A program made the translations under genes and the position numbers. From Candidatus Binataceae bacterium (GTDB lineage Bacteria; Desulfobacterota; Binatia; Binatales; Binataceae), in contig DATGLK010000028.1 in assembly GCA_035294265.1 (NCBI GenBank), positions 1-64,000 on the forward strand: DNA of 64,000 nt, read 5' to 3'. The notes below the pieces were generated by a model. That model was not told the DNA's origin, made no database searches, and saw only the letters and a list, made by a program, of their open reading frames with translations. Of the stretch, positions 47,184 through 55,683 are shown in pieces. The stretch's first letter is position 1. Every line of letters begins with the position of its first letter.

Positions 47184-47957
47184 ATGGCGGAGTCTAAAGT
47201 GGCGTTGGTGACCGGTGCCGGCCGGGGTATCGGTCGTGAGATAGCCTTGCGCTTGGCGCGCGAGGGATATGCGGTCGGGCTTATCGCGCGCACCCGGTCG
47301 CAGTTGGAAGAGAGCGCCGACCTTATACGCCGCGCGGGCGGACGAGCGCTGGTTGCGCCTACAGACGTGGCGGTTGCGGCGCAGGTCGAAGCAGCGGTGG
47401 CGTCGGTGGAAAGCGAATTGGGGCCGATCGGCGTGCTGGTCAACAATGCTGGCGCCTACCTGCGCAAAAGTTTTCTAGAAATCAGCGTCGAGGAGTTCGA
47501 CTTTCAGCTCAAGGTTAACACCTACGGACCATTTCTGTGCACCCAGGCGGTGGTCCGCCGGATGCTGGCGCGTCCGGAAGGGCAGCAGGGTGGCTGCGTG
47601 ATCTTTTTGCTGGGATCGGAGAGCCGTGGCGGCCCGGCGCTCTATTCCGCTTACAACGCCTCGAAAAATGCCCAGCGCGCGCTGGCCGAGTCGCTGGCCC
47701 ACGAGCTGATGCATCGCGGGGTGCACGCCGCCGCCCTCGACGTCGATGGCGCAGTGGATAGCCCGCGCGTGCGCGAGGCCGCACCCGAAGCGGGGCCCGA
47801 CGCTTTTGTCTCGCCGGCCGCCATCACTGACGAAATCGTCCATCTGATCCGCCAACCGCGCAACGCCTGGAGCTTCGCCCTGGATCTGCGCTCGGCGACG
47901 CAGTGGCGGCCGCGGGTCGCGGCCCGCCGCCCCGCGCCGCCCGCGCCCAAAAGCTGA
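47184..47957 (+). CDS. SDR-family oxidoreductase
   Basis: 257 residues. NAD(P)-binding TGAGRGIG, NNAG, and the catalytic YNASK with upstream Ser (LGSES). Classical short-chain dehydrogenase. The C-terminus is Arg/Pro/Ala-rich. Substrate not identifiable. Divergent from coaX. Confidence 0.9.
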   Translation: MAESKVALVTGAGRGIGREIALRLAREGYAVGLIARTRSQLEESADLIRRAGGRALVAPTDVAVAAQVEAAVASVESELGPIGVLVNNAGAYLRKSFLEISVEEFDFQLKVNTYGPFLCTQAVVRRMLARPEGQQGGCVIFLLGSESRGGPALYSAYNASKNAQRALAESLAHELMHRGVHAAALDVDGAVDSPRVREAAPEAGPDAFVSPAAITDEIVHLIRQPRNAWSFALDLRSATQWRPRVAARRPAPPAPKS

Positions 47958-48093
47958 GCTCTACTTTTAAGGCCCTGTAGCGCGGCGCTACCACGAAAGG
48001 CACCCTTCGCATCGGCCACTCGGGATAATCTGAAACTTCGGCGTGGACGGAACTGGTGAGCAATCGTACGCGGCTTTGCGAGCGGCGTGGGCT

Positions 48094-48122
48094 CTGGACC
48101 GGAGGGTGGCGCGCACTATACT
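48094..48122 (+). promoter_or_regulatory. Promoter of tRNA-Pro
   Basis: CTGGAC (48094-48099), 17 bp spacer, TATACT (48117-48122). The -10 lies 17 bp before the mature tRNA start. This fits a sigma-70 promoter with a leader of about 10 nt. Confidence 0.55.
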
Positions 48123-48139
48123 GTCAAAGGCTTGCGGGT

Positions 48140-48216
48140 CGGGGCGTGGCGCAGCCTGGTAGCGCACACGCTTGGGGTGCGTGTGGTCGCCGGTTCAAAT
48201 CCGGCCGCCCCGACCA
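48140..48216 (+). tRNA. tRNA-Pro(GGG), CCA encoded
   Basis: 77 nt. Acceptor stem CGGGGCG pairs with CGCCCCG (48206-48212), then A and CCA. D stem GCGC/GCGC, anticodon stem CACGC/GCGTG with loop TTGGGGT (anticodon GGG), T arm GCCGG-TTCAAAT-CCGGC. All four helices are perfect. Confidence 0.97.
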
Positions 48217-48524
48217 ATCCGAAAACTCTAGCCTGTTGCGCTCTAGCCCTCTCCGCCCGTCAAGCACACGATTTGATTGCCGCACTTATACAAGACCGGC
48301 CAGAGAAAGGACTTCGCCGAAGGCAGATGGGGCCTGAACCTGCGCCCTTTCGAAGACACCGCGACGAAAGGCACAGGGTTGGATTCCTGATCCTCGCGAT
48401 GGCGCTGGCGATGGGGCTGTCTTAACTGGCGCAAAAGGCCGGCAATAGCCGCAGTCTCGACGGGACACGGGGCTGGCGCGCGGCTTGCGCGCCAGCCCTT
48501 CCCAGGGGTCAATCCAGCCGAAGT
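48217..48524. other. Gene-free stretch after tRNA-Pro
   Basis: About 310 bp with no credible protein. Its right end holds a perfect 12-bp inverted repeat (48470-48498) 3' of the lipoprotein gene. No T-run was found just after the tRNA. Confidence 0.4.
48470..48498 (-). terminator. 12-bp perfect hairpin 3' of the lipoprotein gene
   Basis: GGGCTGGCGCGC (48470-48481) and GCGCGCCAGCCC (48487-48498) enclose GGCTT. It lies about 26 bp beyond the stop of the minus-strand lipoprotein gene. Without a T-run it is only a probable transcript end. Confidence 0.45.
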
Positions 48525-50210
48525 CTAGGGAAACTTCACAAACGTCACGACGCCGTTGGCCACCAGGTTATAGCTGGAGCTGACGGTGTGCGAACCCGTA
48601 CCCGAAGTGGCCTGGCGGGGCGCCGCCAGCATGGCATCGAGATCGATCACCGCCACGTACGTCCGGGCATCGTTCATCAGAAGCCCAAAGCCATGCCCCG
48701 GACCAACTGTGATCGATCCGCTGCTCACCGCGTATGACGCAAAGGCCGCGGTCAGACCGTGAGGATCGAGCGGGTTAGACCACGGCGCGCCTGAGGGATC
48801 GTTAGGCATACTACCGATTACCCAATCTGATGCCGCCGGCGTGCCGCTGCCCGCTTGGGCGGGTAGCTTGATCGCGCCGAACGCGCTAGCGCCAAATTCC
48901 TGCTCCGTCAGCGCCTCATGCGCCCCAAAGGCCACCGCCAGCCCGTCCATGTGGCCTATGCTGAGCTCGGACAAACTCTGGATCTGGTTGGGTGCGTTCC
49001 AAGTGGGCGGAGTGGTCGAGGAATTGACCGTGGCCTGGGTGAGATCGGCCAGGAAAAGATTGCCAGTGTACTCGTCCTGGGCGTAAATGATCCCGGTCGA
49101 ATCCAGCGCCGCCGTATCCATTGCCGTGGACGAGAGGGCCGACCGACCCAGAAAAGCCAAGTTCAGACTACCACCCGAACTGGTGCCGGACGGCGGTGCG
49201 ACGGCAACGATGTCATAGTCTTCTCCATCGCTGCCGGTATTTTCCTCGGTCGGCGAGAGCGTCAGGAACAGCCCTGAGCTCACCGGGAAAACTCCGAAAT
49301 GCTCGGCGATGGCATCATCGGGGCCTATCGCAATTACGTTGCTGAGCGCCTGGCTTTTCAAATTGAGCAACTGAAACCCGCCGAATACCGTCCCCGAGAC
49401 CGGCGCAGTTGACACGCTGATGACGGCGTTGCCGCTTAAGGCGTCCACTACCACGCCGCAGGTCGTACAAGAGCCGCCGCTGAAGTTAAGCGTCTGACCG
49501 ACGGCGCCACCGCTGGTCAGAGTTTTCACGATGCTTGTGCCATCGATCAAGTAAATGTCGGTGCCGTTGGCCACGCACACTGCTTCGGGGTTGGGGCTCC
49601 CCGCAACGAAGGTACCGCTGGGAGCCAGCGAGCACGAGTTGACTACGTCCGGAGTCGCGATGACGCCGCCGGTAACGCCACTGCCCGCGATGGGAATTAG
49701 CGCTACGCCGGTGGTGGTCTCACTCCAGCTCCCAAGCGGGGCGTACGCCGCGATGTAGCCACTGGGCGTGGCGGCCAGAGCCTCGCGCTCCCCCAACCGG
49801 TGGCGCCAATGGCTGGCCTGTCCGCCGATCCAATTCTCCAGCCGTGCCAGCGTGGTCGCGGGCTTGGGCAGTTGGTCAGCCGCCGAAGCTATCCCACCGC
49901 CCGGTGTCGGGAACGCCGAGGGCATCACGGGTACAAACGAGGGGGGCGAGAAAGAACCGGTTACAGCCAGCGCCATCGCGCCCATCGGCGCGCCTGCCGC
50001 CGCCGCCGGGGCAGGTGATGGCGTCGCGGTCGGAGTCGGTGTAGCGGGAATTTGCGTGGGCGTGGGGGCGGCGGTTGGTGCTGCCGTCGGCGACGCAGTC
50101 GGCGCGGCCGTTGGCGCGGGATTGGAACTGGAGCCAGACGAGCAGGCTGCCAACACCATGCTCAGAATGAACACTAACAGAGCCTCAATCGTGCGAACAC
50201 TTCGTTCCAC
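48525..50210 (-). CDS. Large lipoprotein with Pro/Thr/Ala-rich stalk
   Basis: 561 residues. Lipobox LAACSSG at about residue 22. Residues 30-75 are a repetitive stalk of PTAAPT/PTATPSP units, a spacer from the membrane anchor. The remaining 480 residues are Gly/Ser/Thr-rich beta structure with propeller-like strands (GVALIPIAGSGVTGGVIATPD, TDIYLIDGTSIVKTL, GIIYAQDEYTGNLFLADL) and a CTTC pair. AGGAGG before GTG 50210 decides the start. I do not recognise a family; a surface-exposed propeller is likely. Confidence 0.72.
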   Translation of the reverse strand: MERSVRTIEALLVFILSMVLAACSSGSSSNPAPTAAPTASPTAAPTAAPTPTQIPATPTPTATPSPAPAAAAGAPMGAMALAVTGSFSPPSFVPVMPSAFPTPGGGIASAADQLPKPATTLARLENWIGGQASHWRHRLGEREALAATPSGYIAAYAPLGSWSETTTGVALIPIAGSGVTGGVIATPDVVNSCSLAPSGTFVAGSPNPEAVCVANGTDIYLIDGTSIVKTLTSGGAVGQTLNFSGGSCTTCGVVVDALSGNAVISVSTAPVSGTVFGGFQLLNLKSQALSNVIAIGPDDAIAEHFGVFPVSSGLFLTLSPTEENTGSDGEDYDIVAVAPPSGTSSGGSLNLAFLGRSALSSTAMDTAALDSTGIIYAQDEYTGNLFLADLTQATVNSSTTPPTWNAPNQIQSLSELSIGHMDGLAVAFGAHEALTEQEFGASAFGAIKLPAQAGSGTPAASDWVIGSMPNDPSGAPWSNPLDPHGLTAAFASYAVSSGSITVGPGHGFGLLMNDARTYVAVIDLDAMLAAPRQATSGTGSHTVSSSYNLVANGVVTFVKFP

Positions 50211-50577
50211 GGGCTATCCTCCTCTTTGTTCCGATTTGTTCTGAAAGCGTTCTCTGGGCTCAAATTAGCCCCAGCTGTGACCTCCGAGATGTGAAAGAGC
50301 CGCAATGCCGCCCTCTTGTTTTGCCGACGCCTACACCAAACTGCCATTAAGGCCGACTGGCGATAGTAATAGCTTTATTTTAAATGTCAATAACAAATTA
50401 TGATTCACTAAATCTTAATTTAGCCTCTAACCTACGCAGATTTATGCTGTTATCTGCAATTTTATGATTACACGCGATGTTAAAAGTGACTGATGGAGGC
50501 TAATGACAAAATTGGACAGGCGAAGAGCGCAGCCGGTGGCAGTTTCAGAGCCGTCCTGACGCGGGCTTTATCGAGCC
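50211..50577. other. A+T-rich gene-free stretch
   Basis: About 370 bp; 50360-50490 is strikingly A+T-rich for this genome. It includes an inverted repeat GCAGAT (50436-50441)/ATCTGC (50452-50457). It should contain the promoter of the lipoprotein gene. No protein recognised. Confidence 0.45.
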
Positions 50578-50663
50578 TTGAACCAAGCCGCGGATAAATG
50601 CGCGAATGATTGTCGTAACTGAAATTGGAAGTAGCTGTGTGAGGCGTACAGCGCGCGGCCTGC
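50578..50663 (-). pseudogene. Fragment of a DUF1329 gene
   Basis: This stretch matches 51271-51360 inside the adjacent full-length DUF1329 gene over about 85 bases (for example TTGAACCAAGCCGCGG and GCGCGAATG blocks on the plus strand), with substitutions and a small deletion that shifts the frame. The translated remnant in the shifted frame ends LSAAWFKAR, compared with LPAAWFKAQ in the intact copy. It is a relic of a decayed tandem duplicate. Confidence 0.65.
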
Positions 50664-50772
50664 TTCCTCGCTCTTCACCCCAATCAGGGTTACAAGATTG
50701 AGAAAGCAGGCCATCTTTTTTATCCAGGAGGCGGCCTGCCGAGGCCCGAGTAGTGATCGCTGGAACGATCGC

Positions 50773-52095
50773 CTACTGTACGACCTCGTTGAGACCCGCT
50801 GGAGTGGCATAGCGATCCAGGTTCATAAAGCGAGTGGGAATATCCTGATTGTACCAGAACTTGGGAAACGGCCTCAGGGTGGAGTTGCTCAGGTTCTGGA
50901 AATCGGGGTTCTGCATGCCGTAGGTGCCGTTATAAAAGGAATAGCCTCCCCCCGGAACCGGCTTGACTGGCAGGAAGTTGTACTCGCCACGCCAAAAATT
51001 ACCGTTCTGGTCAAAGTCGTCGTAATCCACCGTCGCGGTCTGCTCCTTGTCCAGCCAGATGTAATGCTTGGCTTCGCAATAGCCGGTAGCGTAACGTGGC
51101 AGCCGCTCGGTGGCCAATTGCAAGTAGGCGCGGGTTTCCCAATGACCGCCCAACGAGGGCAAGGGCCATTGGTTGTAGGGAAATTCCCAATTCTTATCCT
51201 CGGTGGAGGCCTTCAGCCGATCGGTGGGGACCACGTAGCCAATTTCATATTTAGTGCCCAGGTATTGGGCTTTGAACCAAGCCGCGGGTAGCTGGATGCG
51301 CGAATGGTCGTCATAACTGAAGTTGGCGGTAGCCGTGTAGGGAGCGCAGCGAGCGGCCTGCGAAAGTTCCAAGACCCGCCGGATACTGGGGATGTAGGCC
51401 CAATTCTCGGGGACCCGATCCGGATCGCTGTAATCCCATTCCACTCCGGACAGATATTGAAGCTGAGTGGGAAAAAGCAATTCCGAATACAGCACCATGT
51501 ACACTCCATGCTTGGTACCGGGCGAATTCGGCATCGTCATCGGATAGGCGGGGTCGGTATTGTGTTCCAGCATGTAGGCCCCGGTGATGGTGTCGGTTTC
51601 ACTGCGGTTGCCGTAGCGATCGGTAAGGATGGAGCGCAGACCGTAGCCGATCATGCGCGCCGGCTGATACTGAAAATAGGCGTCATACATCAGCTTGTAG
51701 CCGGCTAGCGGATCTTTGGTACTGAGCTGGGCGAAGGGAAAAGGTTGGCCCGCGATGTAGTTTTTGATGAGGTAGCCGCCGTCGGCGGTGGGCACCAAAG
51801 TGACCTGCTTGCTGTACTTTTCGGTAGCTGCCCAATAGCTGGCGGGGAGGGGGTAGGAACCGGTGGGTCCAATCACTATCTGGTAGTCGCTGGGAATGCT
51901 GGTCTGGACGGCGGTTGAGGTGCATTCGTGACCCAGCACCTCAACCATGTGGTCGAGATACTTCGCGCAATTGGCCTTGGTGATGACCGTGCCCACCGGC
52001 AACGGGGTCGACGAATCGGCCAGGGCCCCGCCAACCCTGAACGTCAAGAGCAGAGCCAGCGACAGGCCCACGAATTTGAACGTTTTGTGTTCCAT
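50773..52095 (-). CDS. Secreted DUF1329 family protein (copy 1)
   Basis: 440 residues. Signal peptide (KFVGLSLALLLTFRVGGALA), then PVGTVITKANCAKYLDHMVEVLGHEC, YWAATEKYSKQV, DPLAGYKLMYDAYFQYQPAR, SGVEWDYSDPDRVPENWAYIPSIRRV and YCEAKHYIWLDKEQTATVDYDDFDQNG, the DUF1329 blocks. The family is periplasmic, of LolA/LppX-like fold, often found beside transporters for hydrophobic compounds; its role is not settled. ATG 52095 begins the signal peptide; the frame is open 44 codons upstream. It is highly similar to the gene at 57288-58598. Confidence 0.88.
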   Translation of the reverse strand: MEHKTFKFVGLSLALLLTFRVGGALADSSTPLPVGTVITKANCAKYLDHMVEVLGHECTSTAVQTSIPSDYQIVIGPTGSYPLPASYWAATEKYSKQVTLVPTADGGYLIKNYIAGQPFPFAQLSTKDPLAGYKLMYDAYFQYQPARMIGYGLRSILTDRYGNRSETDTITGAYMLEHNTDPAYPMTMPNSPGTKHGVYMVLYSELLFPTQLQYLSGVEWDYSDPDRVPENWAYIPSIRRVLELSQAARCAPYTATANFSYDDHSRIQLPAAWFKAQYLGTKYEIGYVVPTDRLKASTEDKNWEFPYNQWPLPSLGGHWETRAYLQLATERLPRYATGYCEAKHYIWLDKEQTATVDYDDFDQNGNFWRGEYNFLPVKPVPGGGYSFYNGTYGMQNPDFQNLSNSTLRPFPKFWYNQDIPTRFMNLDRYATPAGLNEVVQ

Positions 52096-52543
52096 GAAAT
52101 TGTTTAGCACTCCCCGTTTAATGACTTGACGAGCCCCTACACCCATCGTGAATAAAGATAACCGCGGCCAGCGAAATCCTCCGCGCCGGTTCTCGAGCCG
52201 ATCTTGTTTTTCTCCGATTTTGCACATTCAGTAAAGTTGTTTTGTTTCAAACTATCTCGGCAAAACACAAAAAAGGCTCCAGCGTCGCGCGTCCCAACCC
52301 AGGGGTCAATTCGGAGCAGCTTCACGATCCGGCGTGGGTCCATTACCATCATTACCGAACCCTGCCTGTCAAAGTGGCCGAGCTGTTTTACTCGATTCTT
52401 CCCCCTCATCCTCGCGCGCGGCTTCCGTAATCCGGAATTCCTCGCGCGCGCCAGACAGGCGCGCGGGAATGACGAAAGGAGCCGTCGTGGCGGACCTTCC
52501 ATCTTTTGCAGCGTTTAATCGGGACTCGCTTATTTAATCGCTG
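52096..52543. other. Gene-free stretch between DUF1329 copy 1 and the membrane-protein gene
   Basis: About 450 bp. It should hold the DUF1329 promoter at its left end. The main feature is the hairpin listed at 52438-52469. Frames here give no recognisable protein. Confidence 0.4.
52438..52469. repeat. GC-rich hairpin, REP-like
   Basis: CGCGCGCC and GGCGCGCG enclose AGACA, extended outside by TTCC/GGAA. It is followed by TGACG. This is the form of an extragenic palindrome; only one copy is seen in the window. Confidence 0.5.
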
Positions 52544-53182
52544 TCAGACCAGCAGCACGATCAGGCCGCAGGCAGCCAGCGTGGCCGCCCACAGCTTATC
52601 GAGATTGATCCAGGCACTGCGCAAGATCGCCAGGCCCAGACGATCGTAAACCAGCAGCGCGACCGCACCCATCACCAGCAGCATCGCCAAGGTATGGACG
52701 ATCACGACCGCACTCCCGGTTTCAATTACGCCCGCCCAGGTAGACGCGGTCGAAATGGTACGCGTAAGACCGCAGGCCGGCAGATTGATCAGGATGGGAA
52801 ACAGCATCAAGCCGGCACCATGGGCCGAAGCCATAAGAAATGACCACACGCCTAGGTCCAGGCTGCTGACCCGCATCCCGACCCAGCGGTAATGCCAGCG
52901 CGAGGAGCACAGGCGAAACAGGCCGAAGGCTAGGAGCGCCAAGCCTCCACCCCATTCCAACGCGCGCGGACTGATTATCAGTCGACTCCAGTCCACCAGC
53001 GCGACCACCAGAGCGATCGAGGCCAGATGCCCCAAAGCGATGGGAAATAAGGCTTGAACAACCTTGGTGCGTTTTCCTTCCTGCAAGCCCAGCGAAACCG
53101 CGAATAGCCAACCCATTGCCGGGTTGAGGCCGTGGTAGGCGCCCATCAGGCAAATCGCCAACCACGGCCAGTCCGCGATCAT
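52544..53182 (-). CDS. Polytopic membrane protein coupled to the SELENBP1-like gene
   Basis: 212 residues with about six hydrophobic segments. The first loop has AYHGLNPAMGWLFAVSLGLQEGKR, later ASAHGAGLMLFPILINLPAC; His-Gly-x-N-P and His-Gly-Ala may be functional sites. It resembles small transporters of the UreH/LysE-like size class, but I cannot assign a family. Its ATG overlaps the stop of the SELENBP1-like gene by four bases, so the two are translationally coupled and probably act together, for example in handling a sulfur compound or metal. Confidence 0.75.
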   Translation of the reverse strand: MIADWPWLAICLMGAYHGLNPAMGWLFAVSLGLQEGKRTKVVQALFPIALGHLASIALVVALVDWSRLIISPRALEWGGGLALLAFGLFRLCSSRWHYRWVGMRVSSLDLGVWSFLMASAHGAGLMLFPILINLPACGLTRTISTASTWAGVIETGSAVVIVHTLAMLLVMGAVALLVYDRLGLAILRSAWINLDKLWAATLAACGLIVLLV

Positions 53183-54582
53183 GGATAGCAGTAAGAATCC
53201 GAAGAAGCGTCTCCACCCTGCAGGCGGATTTGGTGGGGTCGTTCGCCTTCAAAGGGGACAAAGAAATTTGGATCGACCGCCATCCCACCCTCGGGGTTTG
53301 CATCAACCTTGGCAATCCAGCCGTTGATTCCCTCGGGATAGAACTGGGCATCCCAGGCGCCGTAAAGCGAATTGGAAAAATACAATCGGCGGCCGTCGCG
53401 CGACAGTTCCACCATCTGCGGCGCGCCGTTGAGGGGTCCACTCTTGGGATGGGCGGCGTGACGAGCAATCCCGCCCATCGCCACGCTCCCGGTGAGGCGC
53501 GGATGGCGCGGATCGGAAACCTCATACTGGCGCACTTCGCCAGTCCCCCAGCAGGCGACGTACAGAAAGCGATCGTCGAGGCTTAGAACGATGTCAGTGA
53601 CCAGTGGCGGCACCGCTTTGAACGGTTTGAGCGCGGGCGGCAGTTGGGCCGGATCGGCGGGCTCGGGCGGAATCTCGATGATCTTGTTGAGCTCCCATCC
53701 GTTGGCGCCATGGGACCACAGCCAGATGGAGGAGGCGAGGTTCTTGGTCGAGACCACTGCGTTGAAAAAGCCGTAGGCCTTGGTCGGATCGTGAGCGGGG
53801 CGCAATTCCAATGCCATCTGATACTCGGCGCCCAGGTCCAGAGTCTTGAGATGGCGGCGCCGGCGCAGGTCCCACAGGTGGATCGCGTGGCCGTAGCGCC
53901 CACCGGTCAACAGTTCCAGATCGAGCCCATTCTCGATCATGTTGGGCGTGCCCCACTCGCTGGTGATGGCGACGTCGTAGCCCAGATGCCACCAGAAATC
54001 GTAGGCCAAATTCTGCGCTCCGCGTTCGACTTCCCATCGCCCGAGGACATCGAAGCTCTCGCAATCGAGCAAAAACAAGCCGCCCGGCCCGTTCCCGTCG
54101 GGCGCACCTAGGGCGCTTAGGTAAATCGCGTCGGGGCCGCAATGAACGGTATGTGGGCGACTGTAGCCGGTGCGTGCCGCCAGCTCCTGGGGCTCGATCA
54201 CCCGCGCGATCGACGGCCGCAGCGGGTCAGGCTTGGTATCGATGATATAGATGCGCGAGGAGCGCAGACCGGGAGCAATCAGGTAGCGCCGCTCGACGTG
54301 GGGATGAGGCGCATAGGGACACAGGGCGGCGCTGCAGGCGTTCCAGCCAAAGTGATGCATCTCGTCGCCCATCCCTGGCATCTCCAAACGGCCGGCGATT
54401 TTGCCAAAGCTGGAGGAGGCGGGATCGAGATCGAGTACGTTGAGCGCATCATGGCGCCCATGAGCCTGACCGAGAGCAGCCTGGGGATCGAAGCTAACCA
54501 CGTAGGCTAGTTTTTCGGGCGGGGCTTGCGAGGCCTGACGGGCCGAAGGATAAAAACTGGGATCGGGTTTCCATAGAGCCAT
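53179..54582 (-). CDS. SELENBP1/SBP56-family protein (methanethiol oxidase-like)
   Basis: 467 residues, full length. Conserved blocks: EKLAYVVSFDP, GDEMHHFGWNACSAALC, RRYLIAPGLRSSRIYIIDTKPDP, SRPHTVHCGPDAIYLSALG, ITSEWGTPNMIENG, DIVLSLDDRFLYVACWGTGEVRQY and GAPQMVELSRDGRRLYFSNSLY. Bacterial members (MtoX) oxidise methanethiol to formaldehyde, hydrogen sulfide and hydrogen peroxide with Cu. AAGGAG before ATG 54582 decides the start. No signal peptide is seen, whereas MtoX of methylotrophs is exported, so localisation is open. The downstream membrane-protein gene overlaps it. The name refers to bound selenium and does not mean that Sec is encoded. Confidence 0.92.
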   Translation of the reverse strand: MALWKPDPSFYPSARQASQAPPEKLAYVVSFDPQAALGQAHGRHDALNVLDLDPASSSFGKIAGRLEMPGMGDEMHHFGWNACSAALCPYAPHPHVERRYLIAPGLRSSRIYIIDTKPDPLRPSIARVIEPQELAARTGYSRPHTVHCGPDAIYLSALGAPDGNGPGGLFLLDCESFDVLGRWEVERGAQNLAYDFWWHLGYDVAITSEWGTPNMIENGLDLELLTGGRYGHAIHLWDLRRRRHLKTLDLGAEYQMALELRPAHDPTKAYGFFNAVVSTKNLASSIWLWSHGANGWELNKIIEIPPEPADPAQLPPALKPFKAVPPLVTDIVLSLDDRFLYVACWGTGEVRQYEVSDPRHPRLTGSVAMGGIARHAAHPKSGPLNGAPQMVELSRDGRRLYFSNSLYGAWDAQFYPEGINGWIAKVDANPEGGMAVDPNFFVPFEGERPHQIRLQGGDASSDSYCYP

Positions 54583-54822
54583 CGAAAAAATTACTCCTTT
54601 GTGGCGGCCCACGGCCGCACCTTGGGCTTGCTCAGCGTTGATGGATGCTCACGGTCATAACCTCGGCTGCAGCGCGCGGACAGTACCCGTAAAGGCTGTG
54701 GCACAGGCATAACCGGCCGGCAGCACCGCGCCCGCGCTCATGCCCTGCTGTTTAGTTGCTTTGCGAGTCGAATTCAAGCTCGTCGCCAAGCGTGCAGGCC
54801 CGGCGTCACTCCGCCGTCGATC

Positions 54823-55653
54823 CTAATGTCCCGCTTCCACCGTGGCAAAAAAGTCAAACAGGGCGGCATTAAAGGCCGCCGGCTCCTCCACTGGCAGACA
54901 ATGGCCGCTGCGCGGCAGGATCGACAACGCGGCGCGCGGCACGGTTCGCTTGAGCAGCAGGCCAGCATCCAGGCAATCCTCGTCTTCGTCGCCACAGATT
55001 ACCAGCAGGGGCAGGCTGAGTCGGCTCAGCTCCGCTTGCATCTCCCACAGGGTGGGGCGGCGGCGCTGCACACCCAGCAGTGTCAGGGCACTGCCCAAGC
55101 CCGAATGTTCGGCTAAGCGGCTGACGAATTCAGCATAGCCGCGTGGGTCCTTGCGTTTGAAGGCTTGACGATTAGGCGCGTCGGCATACTGGGCAGCAGC
55201 GACCTTGATGTCGGCATGCGCAAACAAGTCGGCGTTGCGCTCGATCAGCTCCAGGCTGGCGGCGCGCTGGTCGGGATGAGAGGCAAAGCCGCAACCGGTG
55301 ACGGTCAAGGACAGGCAGCGCTCGGGATGGAGCAGGCCGACGTGCAAGGTGGTATAGGCTCCCATCGAATGGCCCACCACATGGGCTTGGCTTATGCCCA
55401 GATGGTCCATAAGCGCAATCACGTCTTGGCGCGCCAAGTCCTGCGAATAATGCAGGCCGTCGCGCGGCACATCGGAGGGCGGGTAGCCGCGCGCCGAAAA
55501 GCTCACGCAGCGATAGCGCCGACACAGCGCGCGCATTTGCAACTCCCAAGTGCGGTAATCGCCGGCGAATTCGTGGACGAACACCACCGACTTGCCCTCT
55601 CCCACTTCTTCATAATAGAGGCGGGTCCGGTCGATCGCTTCTACATATGGCAT
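54823..55653 (-). CDS. Alpha/beta hydrolase
   Basis: 276 residues. Nucleophile elbow GHSMG, oxyanion region FVHEFAGDYRTWELQM, ARGYPPSD, and late acid/His region (ICGDEDEDCLD, LPRSGHCLPVEEP). A standard single-domain esterase or C-C hydrolase fold. GAGGAAAG before ATG 55653 decides the start. It follows the CmcJ/NvfI-like gene after 30 bp on the same strand, so the pair forms an operon. Confidence 0.9.
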   Translation of the reverse strand: MPYVEAIDRTRLYYEEVGEGKSVVFVHEFAGDYRTWELQMRALCRRYRCVSFSARGYPPSDVPRDGLHYSQDLARQDVIALMDHLGISQAHVVGHSMGAYTTLHVGLLHPERCLSLTVTGCGFASHPDQRAASLELIERNADLFAHADIKVAAAQYADAPNRQAFKRKDPRGYAEFVSRLAEHSGLGSALTLLGVQRRRPTLWEMQAELSRLSLPLLVICGDEDEDCLDAGLLLKRTVPRAALSILPRSGHCLPVEEPAAFNAALFDFFATVEAGH

Positions 55654-55683
55654 CCTGGTCTTTCCTCGAGCCGCCAACCGGGT

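Noticed and set aside
50568-50810. 80-codon frame as a stand-alone gene
   Set aside because: Its end is a frame-shifted remnant of DUF1329, so it is part of a pseudogene fragment rather than a gene.
53179-54582. Selenocysteine in the SELENBP1-like protein
   Set aside because: The frame has no internal TGA; the family name refers to bound selenium, not encoded Sec.
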